Below are positions 24,157 to 32,135 of a stretch of DNA of 64,000 nucleotides, in pieces. This DNA comes from Pseudomonadota bacterium (GTDB lineage Bacteria > Desulfobacterota > Desulfovibrionia > Desulfovibrionales > Desulfovibrionaceae): contig JAEYOJ010000102.1 in NCBI GenBank assembly GCA_023411815.1, positions 99,490 through 163,489 of the forward strand, in the 5' to 3' direction. Both the position numbers and the translations under genes were made by a program. The notes under the pieces were generated by a model. That model had not been told where the DNA came from. It did not search any database and was given only the letters and a program-made list of their open reading frames with translations. Positions within the stretch are counted from its first letter, which is position 1, and every line of letters starts with the position of its first letter.

Positions 24157-25215
24157 ATGAAGAGAATTATCGTGCTGGTCGCTCTCATGCTGGCGACCCT
24201 TTCCTCGGCGGCCCAGGCCGAAACCCTCAAGCTCCTGACCTGGAAAGGCTACGCCCCGGAGGAGCTGGTGGCCAAATTCGAAAAGGAAACCGGCATCAAG
24301 GTCGAGGTGACCTACTCCAACAACGAGGAGATGATCGCCAAACTGCGCGCCACGCGCGGCGCGGGCTTCGACCTGGCTCAGCCCAGCCAGGACCGCATTT
24401 CCTCGGTGCAGGATGAATTCAAGATCTACCAGCCCATGGACTACTCCAAGATCGACGCCGGCCAGATCATCCCCTCCATGCTGGAGGCCGTTAGGAAGAA
24501 CACCCAGGTCGCCGGCAAATCCTACGCCGCGCCCTTCTGCTGGGGCACCTCGGGCCTGGTGGTCAACAAGGCCAAGGCCTCGGACGCCGACAGCTACAAA
24601 GCCCTGATCGATCCACAGTACAAAGGACGCGTGAGCTACCGCCTCAAGCGGCCCGTGCTCGTGGCCATGGGCTTCGCCCTGGGCTACGATCCCTTCGCGC
24701 TGTACAGTGACCCGAAGGGCTACAAGGCCATGCTGGACAAGATCGAGTCGACCCTCATCGCGGCCAAGCCCAGCGTCAAGAACTACTGGGCCAACGGCGA
24801 CGCCCTGCTGGAGTCGGTGCGCTCGGGCGAGGTCTACGTGGCCGAGGCATGGGACAACGGCGGCTGGAAGCTGCACGAGGAAAACAAGGATATCGACTTC
24901 GTGGCTCCCAAGGAAGGCGCCCTGGGCTGGATCGACACTTACGCCATTCCGGCCAAGGCCGTGAACACCGAAGCGGCCTACAAGTGGATCAACTTCATGC
25001 TGCGTCCCGAGAACGCCGGCTACTTCACCACACAGGAGAAGACGCCCACGGCCTCCGCAGGCGCGGGCAAGTTCGTGGCTCCCGAAGTGCAGGCCCACTT
25101 CGATCGCTGCTTCCCGCAGGCGGCCATCGACAACATCAAGTGGTATCCGCCCGTGCCTGCCAAGCTCGAGGCCATGGAAGGCAAGGTGCTCGACAAAATC
25201 AAGGCCGCCAAGTAG
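24157..25215 (+). CDS. Spermidine/putrescine-type ABC transporter substrate-binding protein
   Basis: 352 residues with a signal peptide, MKRIIVLVALMLATLSSAAQA. The mature start ETLKLLTWKGYAPEELVAKF and the periplasmic-binding fold (EETGIKVEVTYSNNEEM, WGTSGLVVNKAKA, NYWANGDALLESVRSGEVYV, AEAWDNGGWKLHEENKD, ALGWIDTYAIPAKAVNTEAA) match the PotD/PotF family. The EAWDNG and GWIDTYAIP motifs are typical of polyamine-binding proteins, although related ones take other cationic or small organic ligands. ATG 24157 has GGAG upstream. It is the first gene of the complete operon with potA, potB and potC, separated from potA by a strong hairpin. Confidence 0.9.
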   Translation: MKRIIVLVALMLATLSSAAQAETLKLLTWKGYAPEELVAKFEKETGIKVEVTYSNNEEMIAKLRATRGAGFDLAQPSQDRISSVQDEFKIYQPMDYSKIDAGQIIPSMLEAVRKNTQVAGKSYAAPFCWGTSGLVVNKAKASDADSYKALIDPQYKGRVSYRLKRPVLVAMGFALGYDPFALYSDPKGYKAMLDKIESTLIAAKPSVKNYWANGDALLESVRSGEVYVAEAWDNGGWKLHEENKDIDFVAPKEGALGWIDTYAIPAKAVNTEAAYKWINFMLRPENAGYFTTQEKTPTASAGAGKFVAPEVQAHFDRCFPQAAIDNIKWYPPVPAKLEAMEGKVLDKIKAAK

Positions 25216-25244
25216 CGCCCAGGCGCGTTCGTGAATCAGGCAGC

Positions 25245-25275
25245 GCGCGGGGCGGCGTCCTCAGCCGCCCCGCGC
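25245..25275 (+). promoter_or_regulatory. Intercistronic stem-loop between the binding protein and ATPase genes
   Basis: 12-bp stem GCGCGGGGCGGC / GCCGCCCCGCGC, loop GTCCTCA, no T tract. Such structures after binding-protein genes often protect the upstream mRNA and lower downstream expression. Confidence 0.65.
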
Positions 25276-25306
25276 CTGCATGCGGAGTACAAACCAGCGG
25301 AAGACC

Positions 25307-26419
25307 ATGAGCAATGATCTCTCGGTGCTCAACCTGAGCAAACGGTTCGGCACGTTCACCGCCGTGGACGGCATCAGCTTCGATGTGCCCGCGGGAACCT
25401 TCTTCTCCATTCTCGGTCCCTCGGGCTGCGGCAAGACCACGCTGCTGCGCATGCTGGCCGGCTTCGAGGAGCCGAGCGAGGGCACCATCGCCATCCGCGG
25501 CCAGGACATGCGCGGCGTTCCGCCCAACCGGCGGCCCGTGAACCTAGTCTTCCAGCATCTGGCGCTCTTTCCCATGATGGACGTGGCCGAGAACATCGCC
25601 TTCGGCCTCAAGCGCCGGGGCATGAGCGGCGCCGACATCAGGCGCCGCACCGAGGCCATGTTGGAGCGCGTGGGCCTACCCGGCTTCGGGACCAAGAAGA
25701 TCAGCCAGCTCTCGGGCGGCCAGAAGCAGCGCGTGGCCATCGCCCGCTGCCTGGTGCTGGAGCCGTCCGTGCTGCTGCTCGACGAACCGCTGGGCGCGCT
25801 GGACCTCAAACTGCGCGAGCAGATGAAGGTGGAGCTCAAGAAGCTGCAGGCCAAGGTCGGCACCACGTTCATCTACATCACCCACGACCAGTCCGAGGCC
25901 CTGGTCATGTCCGACCGCGTGGCGGTCATGAACCAGGGACGCTTTGAGCAGGTGGGCGCGCCCCAGGAGTTGTACGGCGATCCCCGCACGCCCTTCGTGG
26001 CCCAGTTCGTGGGCGAGAACAACCGCTGGGCCGGGCAGGTGGTGGAACGCCTGGCCGACTGCGCCAATGTGCGCACGGACGAGGGGCTGGTCTTCCGCGC
26101 CCGTTTGCGGGGCGATTGCCCGCCCGGCGCGCGCGTGCAGCTTTTTCTGCGGCCCGAGGCAATGCTCATCGAGCCGCGCGAGACGAGCGGCCTGAACCTG
26201 TTCAAGGTCACGGTCAAGGCCGTTCTCTTCGACGGGGCCAACAGCCGCCTGCTCACGGCCACGCCCAGGGAGCACGAGTTGCTGGTGTGCCTGCCGCAGA
26301 ACCGCAGGTTCGACCATATCGGGCCCGGCCGGGAGATCACCGTGGGCTGGCATCCCGAGTCCGGCCTGTGCTTCCCGGCCGAGGAAACGACCGGCGAGGT
26401 GGCCGGAGGATCACTGTGA
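25307..26419 (+). CDS. potA: Polyamine ABC transporter ATP-binding protein
   Basis: 370 residues. Walker A GPSGCGKTTLLRMLAG, Q-loop NLVFQHLALFPMMDV, signature LSGGQKQRVAIARCLVL, Walker B SVLLLDEPLGALD and H-loop IYITHDQSEAL are all intact. Residues 240-370 form the TOBE/OB domain (RLFLRPEAMLIEPRE type) that closes PotA-like subunits. It powers uptake through the PotB/PotC permeases that follow. Start: ATG 25307 with GGAAG upstream; a longer in-frame ATG at 25280 adds nine residues outside the family. The stop overlaps the start of potB by one base (TGATG). Confidence 0.95.
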   Translation: MSNDLSVLNLSKRFGTFTAVDGISFDVPAGTFFSILGPSGCGKTTLLRMLAGFEEPSEGTIAIRGQDMRGVPPNRRPVNLVFQHLALFPMMDVAENIAFGLKRRGMSGADIRRRTEAMLERVGLPGFGTKKISQLSGGQKQRVAIARCLVLEPSVLLLDEPLGALDLKLREQMKVELKKLQAKVGTTFIYITHDQSEALVMSDRVAVMNQGRFEQVGAPQELYGDPRTPFVAQFVGENNRWAGQVVERLADCANVRTDEGLVFRARLRGDCPPGARVQLFLRPEAMLIEPRETSGLNLFKVTVKAVLFDGANSRLLTATPREHELLVCLPQNRRFDHIGPGREITVGWHPESGLCFPAEETTGEVAGGSL

Positions 26420-27270
26420 TGCGCTCGCGCCTGGGGCTTTGGCTGCTGCTGACGCCCGTGCTGCTATGGCTCGTGCTGCTCATCGTGCTGCCGCACATCG
26501 ACCTGCTGCTCATGAGCTTCCGGGGCGAGAACGACTGGGGCGAGCCGGTCTGGACCTTGGCCAACTACGCCAATTTCTTCTCCGAGCCCGTCTACTGGCT
26601 GACCTTCGCGCGCACGGCCCTCTACGCCGTCATTACCACGGCCATCACCGCCGTGCTGGCCTTGCCCGTGGCCTTCTACATCACCAAGCTGGCCCGGCGG
26701 CGGGCCAAGGGCGCGCTGCTGATCCTGCTGCTCCTACCCTTCTGGGTCAGCGAACTGGTGCGCGTGTACGGCTGGATGATCCTGCTGCGCGAATCGGGCG
26801 TTCTCAACCACTTCATGCTCGCGCTGGGACTTGTGCAAAGGCCGGTGGAGATGCTCTACAACGACGCCAGCATGATCATGGGCCTAGTCTACACGTCCAT
26901 GCTGTTCATGGTCGTGCCGCTCGTGTCGGTTATGGACAGCCTTGACGACAGCCTCATCGAGGCGGCCCACGACCTGGGCGCGCGCAAGCTGACCATCTGG
27001 CGGACCATCATCATCCCGCACTGCAAACCGGGCCTGGTCTCGGGCTCCATCGTGGTCTTCATGCTTACCCTGGGGAACTACCTGACGCCCAACCTCATGG
27101 GCGGCAAGAATTCCCTGTGGTTCACGGAGCAGATCTACAACCAGTTCATCGCCAGCTTCAACTGGAACCAAGGCGCGGCCTTCGGCTTCCTGCTCCTGCT
27201 GCTCAGCTCGCTCATCATCTGGCTGGGTCTCAAGCTCACGCGTCAGAAGCTCGGGGAGATGGCCTCGTGA
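26419..27270 (+). CDS. potB: Polyamine ABC transporter permease
   Basis: 283 residues, six predicted membrane segments, the first at LGLWLLLTPVLLWLVLLIVL. A long periplasmic loop (FRGENDWGEPVWTLANYANF) is typical of PotB. The EAA coupling loop EAAHDLGARKLTIWRTIIIP contacts the ATPase, and FMLTLGNYLTPNLMGGKNSL is a family hallmark. Its ATG overlaps the potA stop codon, and its own stop is overlapped by the GTG start of potC, so the three proteins are translationally coupled. Confidence 0.93.
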   Translation: MRSRLGLWLLLTPVLLWLVLLIVLPHIDLLLMSFRGENDWGEPVWTLANYANFFSEPVYWLTFARTALYAVITTAITAVLALPVAFYITKLARRRAKGALLILLLLPFWVSELVRVYGWMILLRESGVLNHFMLALGLVQRPVEMLYNDASMIMGLVYTSMLFMVVPLVSVMDSLDDSLIEAAHDLGARKLTIWRTIIIPHCKPGLVSGSIVVFMLTLGNYLTPNLMGGKNSLWFTEQIYNQFIASFNWNQGAAFGFLLLLLSSLIIWLGLKLTRQKLGEMAS

Positions 27271-28121
27271 TCCGCTCGCTGCCGACCTCCAGGACCTACG
27301 ACTGGTCCTTCAGCCTGTTCATCATCCTCTATTTCACGTTCCTGTTCGCGCCGCTGGTGGTCACCTGCGTGCTGGCCTTCAACGATTCGAACTTCCCGTC
27401 CCTGCCGTGGAACGGCTTCAGCCTGGACTGGTTCATCTCGCCCGGCCCCGAGCGCGTGGGCATATTCCACGACTCCCAGACCCTGCGCGCCCTGTCGACC
27501 AGCTTCAAGACCGCCTTCTTCGTCTCCATCCTCAGTGTGGCCGTAGGCACCTGCGCCAGCCTGCTGTTCGAGGAGGAACAGTTCCGCTTCAAGGGGCTGC
27601 TGTACTTCCTCATGCTCGCGCCCCTGGTCATCCCCGGCGTCATCCTGGGCATATCCCTCCTGCTTGCCTCCAACAGCGCCGGCACCTTTTTCGAGAATTC
27701 CCTGGACTGGGACTTCGCCCTGTTCCGCCCCAGCTTCTGGCTTGTGGTCACCGGCCAGTTCTCCTTCATCACCACCCTTGTGACGCTGGTTATCTCGGCC
27801 CGTTTGCGCAAGTTCGACCGATCCCTGGAAGAGGCGGCCATGAACCTCGGAGCAAACCGCTTCCAGGTCATCCGGCACATCACCCTGCGCTACCTGCGCC
27901 CGTCCATCATCGGCGCGGCTGCCGTGGCCTTCCTCATGAGTTTCGAGAACTTCAACACGACCATCTTCCTGGTGGGCTCCGAGCCGACCCTGCCCGTGAC
28001 CCTCTACCTGCAGGTGCGCGACGGCAGCACGCCCATGATAAACGCCGTGTCGCTCTTGCTTATCGTGGGCACGTCCTGCCTGGCCCTTATCAATCTGTAT
28101 TTCGGGAAGAAGGGAGAATAG
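27267..28121 (+). CDS. potC: Polyamine ABC transporter permease
   Basis: 284 residues from a GTG that overlaps the potB stop (GTGA). Six membrane segments: the first is SLFIILYFTFLFAPLVVTCV. The EAA loop is EEAAMNLGANRFQVIRHITL, followed by PSIIGAAAVAFLMSFENFNT. The PotC-type ending INLYFGKKGE is present. It completes the PotABCD transporter with the genes upstream. A hairpin with a short T-rich tail follows at 28132. Confidence 0.93.
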   Translation: MIRSLPTSRTYDWSFSLFIILYFTFLFAPLVVTCVLAFNDSNFPSLPWNGFSLDWFISPGPERVGIFHDSQTLRALSTSFKTAFFVSILSVAVGTCASLLFEEEQFRFKGLLYFLMLAPLVIPGVILGISLLLASNSAGTFFENSLDWDFALFRPSFWLVVTGQFSFITTLVTLVISARLRKFDRSLEEAAMNLGANRFQVIRHITLRYLRPSIIGAAAVAFLMSFENFNTTIFLVGSEPTLPVTLYLQVRDGSTPMINAVSLLLIVGTSCLALINLYFGKKGE

Positions 28122-28131
28122 AGTATTTTGC

Positions 28132-28160
28132 TACGGAGCGGTCATTGGCCGCTCCGTATT
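28132..28160 (+). terminator. Terminator after potC
   Basis: 10-bp stem TACGGAGCGG / CCGCTCCGTA, seven-base loop, short TT tail; 10 bases after the potC stop codon. Confidence 0.65.
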
Positions 28161-28302
28161 GATTCGAGCATGGACGCCGTAAGCCCCGTTGTCGGAAAAG
28201 ACGGTGATGCGCGCCACGAGCATCAGCCATGGGCCGCGCAATCCGGAGCGTGAACGCATGGGCTGTATCCGGCTGGAGCGGCGATACAGGCCCGGCGCGC
28301 CA

Positions 28303-28500
28303 TCAAAGCGAAAGAGATTCCTTTTCCTGGCCTTTTTTCCTACGCCCTGAAAGAGATGTGCTCAGCGTATCGCTCCACCTGGGCAGACGCTCCCAGTATT
28401 CCGGCGAGGTGACGAACAGGCAGGCCCGACAGATGATCTGGTTCGGGCATGCGTCGATGTTCGTGGAGCTGCAGACGGGACAGGGCTTGATAGCGCACAC
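28303..28500 (-). CDS. Small zinc-ribbon protein (Lar-like)
   Basis: 65 residues from GTG 28500 with AGGAG five bases upstream. The Cys pattern IKPCPVCSSTNIDACPNQII ... CRAC gives two CxxC knuckles (Cys7/Cys10 and Cys24/Cys27), the arrangement of Lar-like and other treble-clef/zinc-ribbon proteins. The rest, LFVTSPEYWERLPRWSDTLS, resembles the end of such small ribbons, followed by a Lys/Arg tail. Function is unknown; phage Lar proteins modulate type I restriction, but there is no restriction gene nearby. A longer in-frame start at 28560 exists without a ribosome site. It is isolated on its strand. Confidence 0.6.
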   Translation of the reverse strand: MCAIKPCPVCSSTNIDACPNQIICRACLFVTSPEYWERLPRWSDTLSTSLSGRRKKGQEKESLSL

Positions 28501-28910
28501 AGTGGCTCCTGGGAGGCTGTCATTCACGGCCTGATAGGTTATTGTTACTCTATGCACCATCTCTCAGTTTACGGATTGCTGCGTAACACAAAGCTGCCCG
28601 TTAGGGAAGCATTGCCTTATATTTTTCTCCAGACTGAACAGATCGAAAGAATATATTTATCCTACATTGGATAAAAACCGGCTTTCATTTCCTCGCCAGA
28701 TCAAGGTTCAACGCTTACACCGCCGCATTGGTGCGGTTCCCGGACATGCCAACGCATGCGCATGGGCTTGAACAAGAGCCGCCGTCCGTGCTTGCTCACT
28801 TCGATTCGGTCGTGGATAGCCTTCGCATGCGAGTCCGCTTTTCTCGGCCCGACTCTTGCGACCCGCGGCTATGGCACATTGCGAATCATTCAAATTAGAG
28901 CAGACTGTTT
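28501..28910. other. Intergenic region upstream of repeat copy C
   Basis: About 400 bases, AT-rich between 28600 and 28700. Small ORFs have no similarity. It may hold the zinc-ribbon gene promoter on the minus strand. Confidence 0.35.
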
Positions 28911-29020
28911 TTAAGACGCCCGCTCCGGCGCCTGCGGCGCAAGTGAATTGCGCCTACGCCGAAGCTAGCGACAAGCCATGCCGACGCATGGCTTGCAGAG
29001 CATTTTGAAAAGCAAAATGC
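28911..29020 (+). repeat. Dispersed palindromic repeat, copy C
   Basis: Begins TTAAGACGCC, has GGCGCAAGTGAATTGCGCC (first hairpin), then CAAGCCATGC / GCATGGCTTG (second hairpin), ending AGCATTTTGAAAAGCAAAATGC. Same element as 10821 and 63768. Confidence 0.85.
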
Positions 29021-29032
29021 ACTAATGGGGGT

Positions 29033-29096
29033 CCAGGGAGCGCCGCTCCCTGGCGGGTGAGAGCCCGAGAGAGGGCTGCCCCCCCCCTCTCGGTTG
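29033..29096 (+). repeat. Chain of two further hairpins next to copy C
   Basis: CCAGGGAGC / GCTCCCTGG (29033-29053, loop GCC) and a GC-rich hairpin CCGAGAG...CTCTCGG (29068-29096). They follow copy C within 15 bases and look like a second palindromic intergenic family. Confidence 0.6.
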
Positions 29097-29182
29097 AATT
29101 GCAAGCCGCTGTGATGAGGAAGGAAACCCGATGAACGCCTGACCCGGAGGAGGTACGGCCATACGCCCTGATGCCGCGTCGC

Positions 29183-30259
29183 CTACCCCAGGTGAGAGGA
29201 CAGGCGCAGGCCGTAAAGGGCCAGTTTGTGGCGCAGGGTTCGCGGGCTTATCTGGAGGATTTCGGCGGTGCGGGCTTTGCTGCCGTCGGCCGCGCGGTAA
29301 GCACGGTGAATGGCGCGGATTTCGGCCTCCTTGACCGCTGCGTCGAGAGACAGGCAGGCTGGCGCGTTCGGCTCCGGAACGCAGGCGACTTCCATCTCCA
29401 TGTGCAGGGGCAGGTTCCGCGGATGGATCGTTCCACCCTGGGTCAGAAGCACGAGCCGCTCGATGAGGTTCTTGAGTTCGCGGACATTGCCCGGCCAGGA
29501 GTAGTTTTCGAGGACCTTGCGCGTATCCGGGGCCAGCGAGAGGTCCTTCTTGTGGTAGCGGTGGCCGAAGAATCCCAGAAAATGCTCGGCCAGCAAACCG
29601 ACATCCTCGCGCCGCTCGCGCAGGGGTGGCAGTTCGATGGGTACGACGTTGAGCCGGTAGTAGAGGTCGGCCCGAAAGTGCCCCTCGCGCAGCATGTCCG
29701 GGAGAAACCGGTTGGTGGCCGCCACGATGCGCGCGCTGAAAGGAATGTCCCGCTCCCCGCCCAGGCGCTTGAAACGCTTCTCCTCCAGCACGCGCAGGAA
29801 GTCCACCTGGTTGGTGGACGGGATCTCCCCGACTTCGTCCAGGAAGAGCGTGCCGTTTTCGGCAAGCTCGAAGCTCCCCTTCTTCGGCCGGTTGGCTCCG
29901 GTATAGGCCCCGGCCTCGTGGCCAAAGAACTTGTCGGCGAAAAGCTCGCCTTTGAGCACGCCGCAGTTCACCGGGACGAAAGGCCGCTCCTTGCGGCCGG
30001 ACAGTTCGTGAATGAAGCGCGCGAACAGTTCCTTGCCGGTGCCTGACTCGCCATAGATGAGCACGGGCGCGTCGGAACCGGCAACCTGGGCGGCGATGCT
30101 CCGCAGGGCGCGCATGGATGGCGAGCGGAACAGGAAGGCTATACGCCCGCCGGACAGGTCCGTGACATCTTCCATTTCGTCGCTTGGCAAAAAATTGCCG
30201 CTGTCCGAAATGTCGACCCTGTCGTCCGATGACTCTCCAAGCACCTTCTTAATCAGCAT
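29183..30259 (-). CDS. Stand-alone sigma-54 activator (bacterial enhancer-binding protein)
   Basis: 358 residues, ATG 30259. Only about 45 residues precede the AAA+ domain, so there is no receiver, GAF or PAS domain, as in PspF. AAA+ motifs: Walker A GESGTGKELFARFIHELSG (70-76), the sigma-54 contact loop GAYTGA (117-122, the usual Phe replaced by Tyr), Walker B LFLDEVGEIP (138-142) and sensor/R-finger RFRADLYYRLNVVPI. A Fis-type helix-turn-helix closes the protein (AEIRAIHRAYRAADGSKART, AEILQISPRTLRHKLALYGL). It reads away from the TauE operon, whose control region has a sigma-54 promoter and a palindromic candidate binding site, so it is the likely activator. Confidence 0.93.
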   Translation of the reverse strand: MLIKKVLGESSDDRVDISDSGNFLPSDEMEDVTDLSGGRIAFLFRSPSMRALRSIAAQVAGSDAPVLIYGESGTGKELFARFIHELSGRKERPFVPVNCGVLKGELFADKFFGHEAGAYTGANRPKKGSFELAENGTLFLDEVGEIPSTNQVDFLRVLEEKRFKRLGGERDIPFSARIVAATNRFLPDMLREGHFRADLYYRLNVVPIELPPLRERREDVGLLAEHFLGFFGHRYHKKDLSLAPDTRKVLENYSWPGNVRELKNLIERLVLLTQGGTIHPRNLPLHMEMEVACVPEPNAPACLSLDAAVKEAEIRAIHRAYRAADGSKARTAEILQISPRTLRHKLALYGLRLSSHLG

Positions 30260-30368
30260 AATGTCTCGAAACGGGCTGCATGGGCCTGGGTGACAGACGC
30301 AACCCGGCGTTGCAATTTGAACCGGACGATAATGGCGAAATACCACAGGCGCCCAGACCTTTCCGCCA

Positions 30369-30390
30369 TTGCGGCAAAAACTTGCCGCAA
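30369..30390 (+). promoter_or_regulatory. Perfect inverted repeat, candidate upstream activator site
   Basis: TTGCGGCAA-AAAC-TTGCCGCAA. A related half-site pair GCGGCATGGACTTGCC (30392-30407) repeats the motif 21 bp further on. It lies 71 bp upstream of the sigma-54 promoter, a normal enhancer distance, in the divergent gap. Confidence 0.7.
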
Positions 30391-30460
30391 AGCGGCATGG
30401 ACTTGCCTATAGTCCTGCCCTCTTTTTTCGTCAACTCCCGGTTTGTGCAGATTTTCACGA

Positions 30461-30476
30461 TGGCACGCATCTTGTT
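30461..30476 (+). promoter_or_regulatory. Sigma-54 promoter of the TauE signalling operon
   Basis: TGGCACGCATCTTGTT: full -24 element TGGCAC and -12 TTGT with correct spacing (consensus TGGCACG-N4-TTGC). It lies about 150 bases before the tauE-like start and faces it. Confidence 0.85.
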
Positions 30477-30627
30477 CTATGCGAACCAAACTGGCGCAAG
30501 CGCCTGGTGTTTCCGACCGCTTGCGCTCGGCGGAGACGGATTTGGCGAGCGCATGGGCGGCATGTTTTTGCCGTTCTGGCGCTAAAGGCGCGTGAACGAA
30601 ATTCAACGGCAAGGAGTATTGATCAAG

Positions 30628-31623
30628 ATGCGCGTATCCCCACCCTCAGCCAAGAGGCTCACGCTCTTCCTGGCAATTGCCGGCGGCCTCGTCATGGCCC
30701 TGGCGTTTGTGGCCTTCGCCTCGTCGCCCGAGAACCAGCAGGCGGTAGCCGACGCGGCCGTGGCCGCTGGCGCCCCGGCTGGCGGCCCCTGGTGGAAATG
30801 GCCGAGCATCCTCGTGTTCTTCTGCTTCGGCCTGGGCATCATCGCCGTGCTCGCCGGCGTGGGTGGCGGCGTGCTCTTCGTGCCGCTCGTGAGCGGCTTC
30901 TTCCCCTTCCACCTCGACTTCGTGCGCGGCGCAGGCCTGCTCGTGGCCCTGGCCGGCGCCCTGGCCGCCGGCCCCGGTCTGCTCAAGCGCAACCTGGCCA
31001 GCCTGCGTTTGGCCCTGCCCGTGGCACTCATCGCATCGAGCTGCGCCATCGTCGGCGCCATGGTCGGTCTGGCCCTGCCGACCAACGTCGTGCAGATGGC
31101 CCTTGGAGGCACGATCCTGTTCATCGCCGTGCTCCTTTTGACCTCCAAGAACGTCGTTCGCCCCGTGGTCACCAAGCAGGACGCCATCGGCGCGGCCCTG
31201 GGCCTCAACGGCATGTACCACGACGCATCCACCGGCGAGAACATCGACTGGAAGACGCACCGCACCCTGCCGGGCCTGTTCCTGTTCATCATCATCGGTG
31301 TCATGGCCGGCATGTTCGGCCTGGGCGCCGGCTGGGCCAACGTGCCGGTGCTCAACCTGCTTATGGGCGTGCCCCTCAAGATCGCGGTGGGCTCCTCCAA
31401 GTTCCTCCTGTCGATCACCGACACCTCCGCGGCCTGGGTCTACCTGAACCAAGGTTGCGTCATCCCGCTCATGGCCATCCCGTCCATCGTCGGACTCATG
31501 CTCGGCTCGTTCGTCGGCGTGCGCATCCTGGCCGTGGCTAAGCCGAAAATGATTCGTTATCTGGTCATCGGCGTGCTCTTCTTCTCCGGAGCCAGGGCGC
31601 TCATGAAGGGACTCGGAATCTAG
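30628..31623 (+). CDS. Sulfite exporter TauE/SafE-family permease
   Basis: 331 residues with about eight membrane segments. The family repeat is visible in WPSILVFFCFGLGIIAVLAG, GVGGGVLFVPLVSGFFPFHL and again FGLGAGWANVPVLNLLMGVP, KIAVGSSKFLLSITDTSAAW. TauE/SafE proteins move sulfoacetate, sulfite or related organic acids; in sulfate reducers the cargo is unproven. It opens a long operon of signalling genes, so it may be the effector. The start at ATG 30628 has AAGGAG 11 bases upstream; an in-frame GTG at 30592 is a weaker choice. Confidence 0.88.
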   Translation: MRVSPPSAKRLTLFLAIAGGLVMALAFVAFASSPENQQAVADAAVAAGAPAGGPWWKWPSILVFFCFGLGIIAVLAGVGGGVLFVPLVSGFFPFHLDFVRGAGLLVALAGALAAGPGLLKRNLASLRLALPVALIASSCAIVGAMVGLALPTNVVQMALGGTILFIAVLLLTSKNVVRPVVTKQDAIGAALGLNGMYHDASTGENIDWKTHRTLPGLFLFIIIGVMAGMFGLGAGWANVPVLNLLMGVPLKIAVGSSKFLLSITDTSAAWVYLNQGCVIPLMAIPSIVGLMLGSFVGVRILAVAKPKMIRYLVIGVLFFSGARALMKGLGI

Positions 31624-31644
31624 AACCGCAAGGAGCCACAAACC

Positions 31645-32109
31645 ATGACTACCAAGCAAAACGATATCGATACCAAAGGAAGGACGGTCGCCATGATCGA
31701 CAACACCAAGGCCACGCCCGAGCAGGTGACCTACGCCAACCTGCTCTTCTGGGGCTGCTGGGGCTCGCTCGCCCTCATGGCCTTGACTTATCTGGTCTAC
31801 ATCTCCGGCATCTTCGAGCCCCACGTGCCCATCACGCAAGTCACGGAGCTCTGGTCGCAGCCCGTGGGCACATACCTTCGCGAGGGCAACGTCCCTCAGG
31901 GTTGGGGCTGGGCCGCTCTCATCGGCCAGGGCGACTTCCTCAACTTCATCGGCATCGCCATCCTGGCGGGCATGACCATCATTTGCTACATCCCGCTTGC
32001 GATAACTTATGCAAAGAAGAAGGACGTGATCTACCTCAGCATTGCTGTCGCCGAGATCCTTGTCCTGACGGTGGCGGCATCCGGCATCGTCGGCGGCGGA
32101 GCACACTAG
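31645..32109 (+). CDS. Membrane protein linked to TauE (DUF1634-like position)
   Basis: 154 residues with three hydrophobic segments (ANLLFWGCWGSLALMALTYL, FLNFIGIAILAGMTIICYIP, YLSIAVAEILVLTVAASGIV). The soluble loop between the first two, HVPITQVTELWSQPVGTYLR, is the most distinctive part. I do not recognise the family with confidence, but TauE genes often have a small membrane companion, and this one starts 21 bases after tauE with AGGAG. It may form a complex with the permease. The Trp-rich GWGWAALIGQGD stretch is unusual. Confidence 0.75.
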   Translation: MTTKQNDIDTKGRTVAMIDNTKATPEQVTYANLLFWGCWGSLALMALTYLVYISGIFEPHVPITQVTELWSQPVGTYLREGNVPQGWGWAALIGQGDFLNFIGIAILAGMTIICYIPLAITYAKKKDVIYLSIAVAEILVLTVAASGIVGGGAH

Positions 32110-32135
32110 GCTTGCAAGACGGAGCAGGAGGATTT

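Noticed and set aside
28895..29104. A 69-codon ORF over repeat copy C
   Set aside because: It is a translation of the palindromic repeat, with an Arg run and no ribosome site.
30365..30407. CGGCAAAAACTTGC and CGGCATGGACTTGC as sigma-54 promoters
   Set aside because: The GG-to-GC spacing is one base short; the true consensus is at 30461, and these look like activator half-sites.
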